From Dipteris shenzhenensis (taxonomy: Eukaryota; Polypodiophyta; Polypodiopsida; Gleicheniales): a stretch of DNA of 64,000 nucleotides. Made by a program: the position numbers and the translations under genes. The stretch's first letter is position 1; each line of letters starts with the position of its first letter. This document shows positions 45,951 through 57,704 of this stretch, in pieces. The stretch is taken from assembly GCA_047967505.1 (NCBI GenBank), contig CM106539.1; one strand, given 5' to 3'. The notes beneath the pieces are model-generated. The model saw nothing but the letters and a program-made list of their open reading frames with translations, did not search any database and was not told where the DNA came from.

Positions 45951-45990
45951 TTGAGCTTCACAAGAGGCCACACCAAAAAATAAACAGTAA

Positions 45991-46148
45991 GCGTCGCTAT
46001 ATAGCGACGCTCTGTTCCGTCGCTATATAGCGACGATTTTAATTTAAAATGTCGCTATATAGCGACGCTTTAAATTAAAAATGTCGCTATATAGCGACGA
46101 ATAAGCGTCGCTATATAGCGACGAATAAGCGTCGCTATATAGCGACGC
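45991..46148. repeat. B1 central palindrome array (6 copies)
   Basis: Six copies of CGTCGCTATATAGCGACG or one-base variants, spaced by AT-rich spacers such as AATTTAAAAT. The palindrome core is perfect in every copy, in contrast to the decayed copies in B2. Confidence 0.93.
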
Positions 46149-46246
46149 TGTGGGTTAAAACCCGAAACTCCGAACACTATATTTTTTGGTCATTTGGGTT
46201 GCCTATTGCACTATACTGCTCTTTGGTTGTGACCTATTGTGCCACA

Positions 46247-48042
46247 GATATGGCATCTACAGCTGGTAGTGCCCTCTTTGATATTGAGAGGTTGGATGGA
46301 TCAAACTTTCAGTATTGGAAAGAGCAGATTTATGATGTGTTAGTGTAGAAAAGGCAGCATAAGCCCATTCAATGCAAAGGTGTCAAGCCTAATAGCATTA
46401 AACAGAGTGATTGGGATGACATGGATGAGCAAGCATGCTCTATCATTCAGTCATCACTCTCGAAGTCAGTCTACTTGTAGGTACAGGATGGTGTACAGGG
46501 TGTAGACTACCATGCATATGAATTTTATACTCGTATATGCCGGATGTATGACCATGATAGTGTTATGTTACAGCATGATGGGCTGAAATGTCTTGATGGG
46601 CTGAAATACAGCCTTGATATGCACTCCAAAGGTCGATCAATTGGTAGAAACAAGTCATGTTCAAGGGGGAATTCCAGGGGCAAGTCTAGCTCTCGGACTT
46701 GTGTTAGATGTTTCTATTGTGAAAAGTATGGCCACATGAAAAAGTATTGCTGGAAATGGTTGAGAAAATACAAGAAGAAGAGCAAGGTTAAGAATGACAT
46801 GAAGAAGGAGAAGAAGCATGTTGAGCTTCAAGGCATGGATGCCAGGGTTTCCACTGACAGTAGCAGTGATGAAGGCATTCTTTTGTCTATGTCTGACACC
46901 TCCTTCTTGGCCACTGATGTACCCATTCTCGGCGATTGGATGTTAGATCCATGTGCTTCATGTCATATGACCCCTCATAGGTCATGGTTTAGTGCATATC
47001 AGGAATGCATTGTGGAGAGTGGTTTGATGGGCATTGATCATTCTATGGATGTCTATGGTTATGGGGATATCCACCTTGTTATGCCTAGTGGCTCTATTCT
47101 TCTTCTACAGAGGGTTAGACATATACCAGGACTTGCTACGAGCAAGATCAGTACTGGACAGTTGGTTGAGGCAGGTTATCATGTCTCTTTGGGTGATCAT
47201 GCATGGAAGATTGCTAGAGGCAATCTGGTTATGGCTAGAGGATCACGGGTTGGATTCTCTTATGCATTGCATGCATCAGGTGTCCAGGATAAGATGCTTA
47301 TGATTAGTAAGCAGCCATCAGCTAGTTTATGGTATGCCAGACTTGGACATATGTCTACTGCAGGTATGGAAGCACTTACAACATTGAGATACATTCCTCT
47401 TATGGATGTCTCTCAAATTTTATGTCATGATTGTGATGATGGTCAGCAGTCAGGATCCTCCTTTGTGAGGAAGACAGTTAGTGAGAGGTATCTTGAGCCA
47501 TTGCAGTTGGTTCATAGTGCAGTTTGTGGGCCTATGCCTACCATTTCACTAGGTGGTGCCTCTTACTTTGTGACATTTATTGATGTTGCTACAAAGTACA
47601 TATGGGTATATCCGATACGGCAGAAGCATGATGTATATGATACATTTCAGTGCTTCTTGGGTAATGCTGAAAATCAATCAGGAAAGAAGCTATTGAGCTT
47701 GATGACTGATGGTGATGCAGAGTTTACCTCTCCTAGATTTCAGCATCTATGTGATACACTTGGTATCAGGAGGGTGTTGACCACTCCTCATCTTTCTGCT
47801 CACGATGCCTTGGCAGAAGGCATAAATCAGATTTTATTGGACAGGATTGGTAGCATGCTACGGTATGCAAGTCTTACCGAATGCTATTGGGCTGAGGCAT
47901 GTAAGACAGCTGCATACTTGCTTAACAGGTCACCCAGGAGATCTTTGAATGGTAGAGTGCCATTTGACTTCTTGACAGGCAAGGCACCATGTTATGAGCA
48001 TTTACGTGTGTTTGGCTGTGAGGCTTATGTTCATGGTTCCTG
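46247..48042 (+). pseudogene. Copia C3 gag, protease and integrase
   Basis: ATG 46247 opens a gag start (MASTAGSALFDIERLDGS, NFQYWKEQIY), then a TAG after DVLV and another near 46478. From 46544 a 499-codon frame covers the gag end, a CCHC knuckle (CFYCEKYGHMKKYC) and a protease motif reading LDPCASCHMT, where DSGAS is expected. Pre-integrase (LWYARLGHMS; CHDCDDGQQ) and integrase follow (FIDVATKYIW, LMTDGDAEF, ALAEGIN). The frame ends at a TGA after AYVHGS. The protease triad change (Ser to Pro, Gly to Cys) would kill processing. The CHDCDDGQQ segment has lost the usual KQ..F form. No 5' LTR or primer site is visible; B1 remains lie directly upstream. Confidence 0.85.
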
Positions 48043-49455
48043 ATCGAGGAGGTGCATCTTCCTTGGATATAGTGAGTCCAGTAAGGACTACAGGTTATGG
48101 GATTCTTCAACTAGAGAGTTGATACGCAGCCATAATGTCTATTTCAGAGAGGATGCTATGTTTGGACAGCCCAGGACTGTGGATAGCAGGAGAGTGGTGT
48201 TCCAGGAGGGTGTAAGTGCACTGATACCTCCGAATTCTTTGCAGGGGCAGCCCATATCCCTTGGAGTGGGAGGTTTTTCCCACGGTGAGCAGGTTATAAA
48301 GTTAGGATAGCCACGATTACTTCCTGATTTTGGTCAGAGACGATTAGATGTCTCGAGTATTCCACAGGTTTATACTCCTATGGAGATTGTTGATGCATCT
48401 TCTATGGACAGTTACAGTTTACTCCCAAGATGTGGAGTGCCTCTTGCAGATGAGGATGAGGCTATGCATTGTGAGGAGGATACCTTGGCTAATGATGCCC
48501 AGTATGATCCATTGGCTGGTTATGCCAGGACAGATGTGGTTTCTACAGTTATTGACTCAGGTCAATTGTGCATGGGCAGGAATCATTGATATGTTTGCTT
48601 CGTAAGTGCCTTCATGGCCAGAAGCAATCCCCTCGAGCTTGGCTTCATAGGTTTGATACCGTTATGAGAGCTCAAGATGTGATGCGCAGTGAGACAGGTT
48701 ATGGTCTCAGTATTCAGGAGGTTGCTATCCTTCTGAGGTTACTTGCCATATGGTTCCTTATGGACAGGGATGCTTTGCAGTGGGCGCTGCATGGTCTTGA
48801 TGATGTTTGTCAGATACTTGGTTGTTTCAGTATGGAGAGGGGGAAGTTATTGAGTACTCCATTGCTGGTATTGGCTCCATACTTGAAACACAGCAGTTTT
48901 GACGATCACAGATTAGTTGAGCAGCAAGTTATGGTTGATATGGCAGCCATAGTACTTCATGCATCCATGACTGTGTTGAGACTTGGTTCTCACATGTTTG
49001 CCATTGGGGCTACACTTCTAGTTCTTGCTTCCGTTGCAGTGGGAGTTGGTAGCATGATTATGGTAGATTTTGGAAGTAGGGAAGCGGTTGTGGACATCAA
49101 GTCCTTATGCTTCCAAGAGCAGCATGCAGGTGATGCAGGTTGGGTAGACCAGCAGAGGTCTATTGTAGGTTATGTGCTTATGGTCACAGGTGGTAGAGAG
49201 ACATTTTCTCTGCACAGTGACAGTTTGGGTGCTATGGACTTAGCACAAGAGCACGTGGTGGTGAGAGTTCACTCTCCCAGTGAGATCTTGGTTGACAGGC
49301 ATCTACAGCTTGTCATTTTCTATCCTGCAAGCCTGATGTCTGCTAGCAGCTTATCCTCTATGCACTTTGCACATTGTAAAGTGCCGATGGGCATAGGATG
49401 ATGGTCTGGTCATCTTGTTTTTCAACCTATGGTTGATTGTATTATGTGTACTATA
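48043..49455 (+). pseudogene. Copia C3 RT/RNase H remains
   Basis: After the integrase stop the RRCIFLGYSESSKDYRL motif is still readable. The linker (48119-48590) follows, then a short RT piece (LRKCLHGQKQSPRAWLHRFD, near 48600), a large loss of RT including the catalytic YVDD, and an RNase H piece (DAGWVDQQRSIVGYV, near 49140). Frame 48568-49401 is open but mostly not the original frame. Clearly inactive. Confidence 0.75.
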
Positions 49456-49490
49456 CTCCCTTAAAGGCACACTGCCTTTAAGTGGGAGGT
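49456..49490 (+). promoter_or_regulatory. C3 polypurine tract within an inverted repeat
   Basis: AAGTGGGAGGT before the LTR start. CTCCCTTAAAGGCA (49456-49469) pairs with TGCCTTTAAGTGGGAG (49473-49488), leaving a two-base bulge and a three-base loop. Same structure as in C2. Confidence 0.72.
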
Positions 49491-49702
49491 TGTTGGGGTA
49501 AAGGGCAGTGTGCCCACCCACTTGTACAGTGCCCATGTATACTCATATATATATATGAAAGAGGAATAAGCTGGAGTAGCTTTTGCTCCACCACTTTTGG
49601 TATCTCCTATCCCTTTGTGTGTGCTCTCCTCTCCCACATTGCATAGAGGTATACATGTTGCTCTGATTCCTTTGATGTCAAGTGGTTCCTTGTGATAGAA
49701 TA
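49491..49702 (+). repeat. Copia C3 3' LTR, probably cut by A2
   Basis: Starts TGTTGGGGTAAAGG after the polypurine tract; has ATATATATATGAAAG in the promoter-like part. A2 begins at 49703; I cannot tell whether the LTR was complete before that. Confidence 0.65.
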
Positions 49703-49737
49703 CACAACAAGACAAAGCAACTATAGATGTGCTTGAT

Positions 49738-49873
49738 AGACATGCAAAATAGAGGACACATCTATAGAGTAGCACATCTATTAGTGCATCTATTTGTGCA
49801 TCTATTAGCGCACCTATTAGTGCATCTGCACTACGAATTAGATGTGGATTTAGATGTAGATTTAGATGCAAAA
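49738..49873. repeat. A2 left subterminal array
   Basis: Repeats such as GCACATCTATTAGTGCATCTA and TTAGATGTAGA (one unit each about 10-12 bp). Nearly all CG of the family motif are TG or CA here, compared with TAGACGCGC in A1. Confidence 0.75.
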
Positions 49874-50084
49874 CAAAGAATACAGGAAGCGAGATTTTGG
49901 TGCAAGCTGATAAATGTACATCACTACTTTTATAGACATTACCCATGATTACCAAAGCACATAATTTTAATAAAAATATCAATGCTTTTTGGCAAACCCA
50001 CATATACAAAAATTAAGTGAGGTGAGGAGAATGAGACAATATGTAAGATAGTTTTGGCAATAGGGTGGCAATATTAATGATGGG

Positions 50085-50444
50085 CTATGGTTCAATCTCA
50101 TCCTCAATGAGATCAACCCTTGCCAAATTATCTACTTCAAAATACAAACCAGTGTTGAGATCTACAAATACATTCAGCCCACTACTACTTGTGCTACTCA
50201 TGTGCTCATCGAAATCAGCATCACTAATGGTAGGCTCGTCCTCACAGGTAATGGCCTCAATATCTGTATCTCCTATCTCATGATCATCCTCCTCTCTTGT
50301 ATCATGGTCATCATCACCTCCATGGCCATGATCATCCTCCATACACTCCATATTAGTAAATGTGCCATACATCACTTTGGAACGCGGTGTAATAGGTATG
50401 CCATGCCACCACATATTCTTATCCACCACTGGTTGATAGACAAC
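50085..50444 (-). pseudogene. A2 tnp2 last exon
   Basis: Homologous to A1 exon 4489-4848: WWHGIPITPRSKVMYGTF, acidic HGHGGDDDHD, ending DLIEDEIEP, stop at 50085. The acceptor AATTAG lies at 50445-50450. This exon is fully open. The intron continues to 50533, where B2 is inserted, and resumes at 59722. Only about 40 bp of the next exon survive before F. Confidence 0.85.
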
Positions 50445-50628
50445 CTAATTCAAGCACAAATACAATCATGTTATTTTCCTTGCATCGAAGGTATGAAATA
50501 TTTAAAAGTGAGTATTTTTATATGTGTATACAACATTACTACACACGGATCCTATTGAGACGCTTAAGTACCGATGTTTAGCATGCACAGGGTGCTAATC
50601 ATCGGTATTGGAAGTAGGGTTTGTTAAG

Positions 50629-50737
50629 GGTCGCTATATAGCAACTTTAGTAAAACGTCACTATATAGCGACGTTTGCCTAAAGTCACTATATAGCAACT
50701 TTTATCAGATTGGTAATGGTCGTTATATAGTGACACT
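50629..50737. repeat. B2 left subterminal palindromes, decayed
   Basis: Four copies of the CGTCGCTATATAGCGACG family, each with CG to CA or TG changes (e.g. GTCACTATATAGCGACG, GGTCGTTATATAGTGAC). Confidence 0.85.
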
Positions 50738-50931
50738 GAGATAGTTTTTTATAGTGATGTTTTACAGAGAGTTGTTTTTTCCATACTGACCTTAAAAGAT
50801 AGTTTTTTCCAATGACAATTTTTTTAAAATTTGCACACATGTTTGATCTTTTGAGATAATAAAAGTATGAGAGCATGTACATCAAGCCTTTGAAGCTCAT
50901 ATATTCATGTCCAAGTTTGAGATGAAAAAAA

Positions 50932-53900
50932 TCAATGAAGAGGATTTACATCAACAGTTTCATTTACATTATGAGCCAAGTCTAATGTGCCAAACAAGTC
51001 TATCTCTAACTCTATACTGAGTTGATCTCCTATATCATTGTCGTACTCTAGCATCGTACATTCACTTAAGAGTACTTGATCATCTTCTTCAAAAAAGTAT
51101 GGTGATTCTTGATGATCGTCATCTTCTTCCTCAAGATCATGATCTCCATCTTCCTCTCGTACGATGTCATTATGGACATCTTCCTCTTGGCTCATATTGT
51201 GATCTTCATCTTCTTCGCTAAATTCATATGGATCAATTGGATCAGGAATTGGTAGTGGCATCTCCATATCCACATCTCTATCTTCAAAAATTTGCTTACT
51301 TCGTGGTGCAACTTGGATCACATACCACCATCTTGGATCAGAATGATTCGGATGAAAAACCACCTATATTGAAGATGGGTGCCAAATGCCATCAATTATA
51401 TATATGAAATTATGCTTAAGTACATGTATCAATGGATCTTAAAAAATGAAAGCTTCGATTAATTAAATCATTAGTATGCACCTACTCACAGTGCTCAGGA
51501 AGAACAAAAGTATCACTTTCATTGGTCCAAAGTTTGGTGGAGTCTATTGCAAAGAAACCGCTACTATCTTTTCTCACTGCCGCATGGGGACCGTTGTAAA
51601 TAGTTTTAAGCCATTTTACATCAAGAATGAAAATACTAAGTCGTCTCAAATCAACTTCATAGATTTTGCGTATGGTTCCACAATAATCCAACTATGAGGA
51701 GAGAAGATTGGTATCCGAAGCACTTTTTAGATTATCTTGTGTGAAGTTAGACATGACTCCACAATCATAAGTGAGTCTCTTTGAATTTATGTGCTCCATG
51801 CAAAAATGTCATCCATATGAGCATAATGCACTGTACTTTTTGTACTGTAAAAGAGCATCATTAAAACAATGACGATGCATCTATTTTATAGCGTATATTG
51901 CCACAAATAATTACTTAATTATGTCAAGAGGTAAGAAACTTACATGCATCATACATCCAGATGATAACTCTTGCTCGCACTCATTTATTGTCTCTCCATC
52001 GTGTTTGGCTTTACGTAGAGCCAGTTGTAGCCAATCAAGTGACATGTGAGTGGGGAAAAGAGCTAGATCCCGTGGATATGGTTGCGATCGCCTATACATT
52101 ACTCTGAATCTCGTCCTTGCATTTATTCTTTCTACTTTGGCCGCTTCATATCTCTCAATCCACTTTTGCATCTCCTTGCTATTGAGGATACAAAACTTAT
52201 TGAATTTCTCCATTTGCTCTTTGCTCATCTTTGTTTCAATCCCTTTTCCTTGGGGAACCTCACCAATGATGTGATCATCATCCTTGTTATGCCAAGCTTG
52301 CGGCATATCGGGATCTATGGATGGAAGAAACTCCGTGATATATACTAATGACTCTTGCACAAGCCATCCCTCTGCCATGCTTGCTTCTGGTCTTGCTCTT
52401 TGTCTTATAAATCCCTTCAAAGTTTTCATAAACCGCTTGAGAAAAAACATCCACCGACTATGAACGGTACCTGCAATGGCCACCTTATCAACTATGTGCA
52501 CAAGCAAGTGCACTTGAGTTGTCATGATGCTCGAGGGAAAGTGCTTCTCAAGCAAGCATATAGCTTCGATGGATTCCACCCTAGCCTTCTCGATGCTCGA
52601 TATGGAGATCTCTTTTTGAGATATTCACCTATTTCACATGCCCATGTAAGATATATTCATAATCAGTCTACAGATTATTCAGCTTAATTTGAAGAAAATG
52701 CAATCAATGCAATTTGATAGTAAGCATACCTCACAATACCATTGATCTTGAATATAGCATTTCTAACATCTTCTTGTAAGCACCCTTTTATTGTAATTGG
52801 AAGGATGAACTATCAAAGCAACACAGAAGTCATGTCAACAATATAACATAATCATAATTATGCTAATGCATCACGATTATCGGTACACTAATCCTATAGC
52901 TTAGAATACCTATAAGACCTTGTGCAAATCATGGGACTTGAGCCCACTAAGCTTATTGTCCTTTGAAAATGCTCCTTTCAAGCAAAACATGTACCCTGTG
53001 GGTGTTTGAAAAGAGGCAATGTCCACCTTGACTGCTGCCTCCTCTTTCGTAGAGAGGATCCATGTTGCTTTCGGGAGGATAACTTTTCCCGAAGCATGCA
53101 CTTGGGGCCATGAACGAGACATCCTATTCATAGCACGCAGGCCTTCTCGCACTCCTCTCGAGTCTTTGGAACCAACCATGTGTGCCCAAATAGTAGCCCC
53201 CACATTCTTGAAGATATGCATGGGATCCAAGAGATGATTGATTTGTAACTGACCCCAATAAGGAAGGTTGTGAAAGATCAATAGCCTCTTCATTTAAAGA
53301 GGAGGTTCCTCTCCATTCACCCTCCAAGCCTGAATCTAGTCACTTGCCTTCAAATATGATGGTGGTGGATCAAGTTACCTCCATGCGCGAGATGGTCCAG
53401 TGGAAGGTATCGAGCATGCACTTCATAAACATTTTTCCTCATATGTTTGGAGTATCATGCAAGCAATTGCAAACCTAGTCCACAAATAGGACAAGCATGG
53501 CACCCACTTGTAACAAGTCCTGCACGCGTGCATGAATGTATTAGTATAAGACATGCATGCGAAAGAGAGTCATAAAAGCATAATCCTATATTATACATGT
53601 AAAGACACAACCATGTACCTGTGCACTCTCCATATTCTGGGTAGTCATGCATGGTCCACATCAAGATACCCCTGACCAAAATATCATTTGTATGTCTAAT
53701 AGCTCTAGAAATATCAAAGATCCACACTCCTCTCCATAAGATCTGTAACTCCTCTATCAAAGGTACCATGTACATGTCCATATTTTTGGCCTTGTACTTT
53801 CCTAGCACAAGTAGTGCAAGCATGAGGTGTCCCTTCTTTATTATTAGCCATGGTGGGATATTATAATTCACCAAGACTATGGGCCATGTTGACCAAGATG

Positions 53901-55143
53901 TCGAGCGTAACCCGAAAGGATTCACTCCGTCCATGGCGAGCCCAAGATGTAAGTTGTGTGGCTCCCTCGCAAAGTTCGGCCACTGATTGTCTATGTGCTT
54001 CCAAGCTGCACAATCTACGGGAATCCTCAATGTGTCATTAGTGGACCGATGAGATGCATGCCATGTCATCAATTTTGCTATGGATTTGCATCAAAACATG
54101 TGTTGTATTCTTGCAATGATGGGAAAGTGTCTCAAGACCTTTACCGGTATGTGCTCACCCTACAAGTCATCTCTATATCGTTGTTTCCCGCACTTTGGAC
54201 AACTAGCCAAATATCCATGCTCATGACCAAAGAGAATACAATCATTACGGCAAGTATGGATGGTATCATAATCCATACCCACAATTGTTAGCATCTTCTT
54301 CGCTTCATCTCTTCGTGCAGGCATGGTATTTGGTGTAGGTAACATCTTCTAGAGCAACCTATCACAATTCAAACATACATAGGCTTCGAATAATGATGAT
54401 TCGGTACACTAATCCTATAGCTTAGAGTCCCTATAATATATTGAGCAAGGTTAGAATCTTACAACATACATAAAGTGGGGATACAAAGGCTTCGAATAAT
54501 GATGATTCTCAAAACAAATAATATCCAAATAATGAGTCAAATTAATGCAGGAGCTAACCTCATTAAGGCCGAGACACTTGTATCCGACCACCCATACTTT
54601 ACTTGTACATTCAAGATTGAGTGATAAGCATGTAGTTTGACATCTTAGCACCCTCGTACAACTGTGTTGATTGCAACTCTTGCATTTTGACCTCAGACTC
54701 TGACATCACGTGTACATGTGATGTAGTGCCCCTAAAAATAGAATCCATCATGTCCACCATATCCTCATCATCATCCGGGAGACTATAGTATTGCTCAAAG
54801 TGTGAAGGTATATGCACATCCTCGTCACCCTCCTCATCTTGTTTCAAGATTTCGTGTAAATATAAGATCGTGTCTCAAGGTTTCATGTCATAATGATATC
54901 TAATATTAACCATAAACTCCAATAGCATTGACTTACCGATAATCCATCACCATGTGCAACACCAATGGTGGGTACTGGTTCGAGCTCCTCCCCATACATT
55001 CGCAAGTGGCGCATGATAATATGACGTTGATATCGTACTTCTCACTTGCAATGAGTGCAATGACAATACAACCTCTCCGTAAGCCACTCTGTGCTCCCGG
55101 GAATTGGCGCATCATTTGATGAGCTTCCACTTGTCCCTTCCAT
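50932..55143 (-). pseudogene. tnp2-type transposase of B2, full exon set, damaged
   Basis: Exons read leftward: 55143-54937 (ATG; MEGTSGSSSNDAPIPG; C.CTHCK then TGA; GTAAGT donor), about 54860-54560 (acidic, QLYEGAKMS then stops and a frameshift before YGWSDTSVSAL), 54345-54160 (MDYDTIHTCRNDCILFG, CPKCGKQRYR), 54072-53600 (HLGLAMDGVNPFGLRS), about 53525-53295, 53293-52910 (INHLLDPMHIFKNV), 52579-51930 (FLKRFMKTLKGFIR), 51750-51482 and 51363-50932 (acidic tail). The exon order equals that of A1. At least two stops and one frameshift in the 5' half make it non-functional. B1 encodes a near relative without the 5' exons. Confidence 0.85.
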
Positions 55144-55229
55144 CTACACACTTCCAAAATCACAATATAGTTGCAAGGAAATCTATTAAGATCCAAAAAA
55201 TAGCCACCCATGACTTCTTTTCTCTTTTC

Positions 55230-55476
55230 CTCGGGGGGGTCACTCATCATATGTAACCCTATCACATGAGTTCAACAGAAGGATATTTTTTATTCCTAAA
55301 ATTTACAGAAATAAATATACATAAGGGACTATTTAAAATAGTTTTGGAAAAAATTTACAGATTTGTATAGAAAAGGGGTACATTTTATTAATGAAAAAAT
55401 TTACAGATAAGGGATTTTAAATAGAGGTCTTGAACGCACGTGATATAGAGGGTTTATACATAGTGACCCCCCCGAG
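55230..55476 (+). mobile_element. MITE copy 3, 247 bp, 8-bp TSD CTCTTTTC
   Basis: Perfect CTCGGGGGGGTCACT ... AGTGACCCCCCCGAG ends. CTCTTTTC at 55222-55229 and 55477-55484. Inserted in the leader between the B2 transposase start (55143) and the central palindromes. Confidence 0.95.
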
Positions 55477-55506
55477 CTCTTTTCTAACAATAAGTGCCCT
55501 GAACCG

Positions 55507-55641
55507 TCACTATATAGCGACTGTTTGCTCTATTCCATCGCTATATAGCGATGCTTTGTCCTATTCCATCACTATATAGCGACACTCTTTGGATATAAGC
55601 GTCGCTATATAGTGATTGACCAGTATCGCTATATAGCGATG
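55507..55641. repeat. B2 central palindrome array, decayed
   Basis: Five copies such as CGTCACTATATAGCGAC and CATCGCTATATAGCGATG, between the divergent genes. Corresponds to the six-copy array at 45991-46148 of B1. Confidence 0.88.
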
Positions 55642-56329
55642 CTAGGGGCTTGAGCCCGAAACCCCATGCCGCGATGCTTTCTTTAGCATCTCTATTGCAA
55701 GAAAAGCAAAAATCTATCCTCTCACCTTATATTCGATGACCTCGCTTTCCTCCTCTCTATTCTCCACTCCTCACCACTACTCAGCCCCTCTCCTAACACT
55801 TGTGCTCCCTTTCCACCCTTCTCCCTCTTTGCTTGTGTGAAAAGAAGTTTTTCAAGAAGGTGTCTCTTTAAGCAATGTAGGTTCATTTTTTGTGAGAATT
55901 CGTTTTGTGAGTGTTGAAGCATGTTTCTCCTTGTATTGCTAAAGCTTATATGTGCTAGTTTTCATGCTTGATTTTCAAGGGTTAAAGACAAAAAACGAGA
56001 TTTTGTGAAAGAAAAAAGACTCACCTCTTCTCTTTTTGGTATTTCTCTTCCTCCTCTTTCTCCTTGTTTGTAGACTTATGCTTTCTCCTTGTTTGTAGGC
56101 TTATGCTTGTCTCCTCAATCCAATTCCTTTGAGAAGTTCTTCTCTAAACTCCTCCTTCCTCTAACTAGTTATTTGAAAAATGGTATGTTTCCTCTCTTTT
56201 GTAGGGCCAGTCCACAAAACACCGAGTGGGACTATTCCAGGTAATAAAGTCCTTCCTCTTTTTTCCTTTTTTTATTTTTGTTATTTGCATTGGCCTGTAG
56301 CTAGCACCTTAAGCGCTAGTTGTAGTGAT
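55642..56329 (+). other. B2 second-gene leader region
   Basis: Between the central array and the pyrimidine-rich repeat. A possible short leader exon (about 56180-56240) ends at TTCCAG|GTAATA. No domain recognised; promoter function is inferred from position. Confidence 0.35.
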
Positions 56330-57600
56330 GAGCATAGGAACCCTCTCTTCCCCTCTCCTCCCCTATTCCCTCTTCTTTCCCTCTCTTCCTCTCTTCCTTC
56401 TCTTCTTTTTTCCTCTTCTTTATCCCCTCTTTCAATCTCTTTTTCTCCTCTTCCTCCTTTCCTTCTCTTCTATTTCCCGATTCTTTCAATCTCTTTTCCC
56501 CTCTTCTTTCTCTTATGTTTATGCTTTTTTTCCCTCTTTCAATCTCTTTTCCTCTCTCTTTCCCCCTCTCTTTCCCCTCTCTCAATATCTTTTCATAAGC
56601 ATATGTATTTGCCAATGCTTAAGCTTTCTCTCTTTTTCTTTTATGCTCATATGTCATGCATAAGAATAAGCATATCCTTTCTTTCCTTTTCTCTTATGCT
56701 TATGCTCTTTTCCCCTCTTCCTTCTCTTATGCATGAGCATATGTCTCCTTCTCTTTCTCCTTCTCCTCTTTTCCTCTTTTCCTCTCTCTTTCTCCCCCTC
56801 TTTCTCCCTCTTTCTCCTCTTTCGATTCTTTTCATAAGCATATGTATTTGCCTATGCTTAAGCTTTCTCTCTTTTTCTTTTATGCTCATATGCTCATGCA
56901 TAAGAATAAGCATATCCTTTCCTTCCTTTTCTCTAATGCTTATGCCCTTTTTCCCTCTTCCTTCTCTTATGCTTATGCTTATGCATGAGCATATGTCTCC
57001 TTCTCCTCTTTTCCTCTCTCTTTCTCCCTCTCTTTCCCCTCTTTTGATCTCTTTTCATAAGCCTATGTATTTGCCTATGCTTAAGCTTTCTCTATTTTTT
57101 ATTTATGCTCATATGCTCATGCAGGAGCCTAAGCATATGCTTTCTTTCCATATCTCTTATGCTTATGCTCTTTTTCCCTCTTCCTTCTCTTATACTTATG
57201 CTTATGCATGAGCATATGTCTCCTTATCTTATGCCTATGCCTATGCCTATGCATGTCCTTCTCCTTCTCCTTCTCCTTCTCCTTTCCTTCTCTTCTTTTT
57301 CCTCAGTTTTTCTCTTCTTTTCATAAGCATATGCCTATGCCTTTGCCTATGCATATCCTTGTCCTTTCTTTCTCATCTTTTTTTCTCTCTTTTTCTCTTC
57401 TTTTCATAAGCATATGCCTATGCCTATGCATGTCCTTCTCCTTCTCCTTCTCCTTCTCCTTCTCCTTCTCCTTTCTTTCTCTTCTATTTTTCTCTCTTTT
57501 TCTCTTCTTTTCATAAGCATATGCCTATGCCTATGCTTATGCTTATGCTTATGCATGAGCATATGCTCATATGCTTATGCATAAGCATAAGCATATGATT
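56330..57600. repeat. Pyrimidine-rich tract with about 240-bp tandem repeats and TATGC hexamers
   Basis: Three units begin CATAAGC(A/C)TATGTATTTGCC at 56594, 56833 and 57056, alternating with TTCCCTCTT-type runs. CCTATG hexamer runs and TTCTCC runs follow (57230-57480), ending in TATGCTTATGC repeats. It lies in the probable first intron of the B2 second gene. Long frames on either strand are repeat artefacts. Confidence 0.85.
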
Positions 57601-57704
57601 TCTCAATGTATTCTCTTATGCTTTGTCAATGTATTCTCATATGCTTTCTCAATGTATTCTCTTGTTTTTTATTTTTTGTTTGCGTGTTTGTATCTACATT
57701 AGAC

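Larger units (their letters stand above)
42570..46170 (-). mobile_element. CACTA element B1, truncated at its right side
   Basis: Left end CACTACTACACACGCATCC at 42570 follows the copia RNase H frame directly. Inside are three CGTCGCTATATAGCGACG palindromes, a minus-strand tnp2-type gene, and a six-copy palindrome array ending at about 46148. The block GGGTTAAAACCCGAAACTCC resembles the centre of B2 (GCCCGAAACCCC near 55660); homology stops at about 46170. The second gene and right terminus seen in B2 are missing, so this copy cannot move. Confidence 0.82.

Noticed and set aside
45991-46148. CRISPR-like array
   Set aside because: The repeats are short palindromes with short, similar AT-rich spacers at CACTA subterminal positions; no cas genes are present and the organism is a plant.
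46149-46246. Right terminus of B1 at GAACACTATA or TTGCACTATA
   Set aside because: The strings contain CACTA but lie in the wrong orientation for a right end, and do not match the B2 right end; B1 is more simply truncated near 46170.
56180-57211. 343-codon open frame rich in Leu, Ser, Phe and Pro
   Set aside because: It lies in the pyrimidine-rich tandem repeat; such repeats are open by composition. No domain is present and the reverse strand is similarly open.
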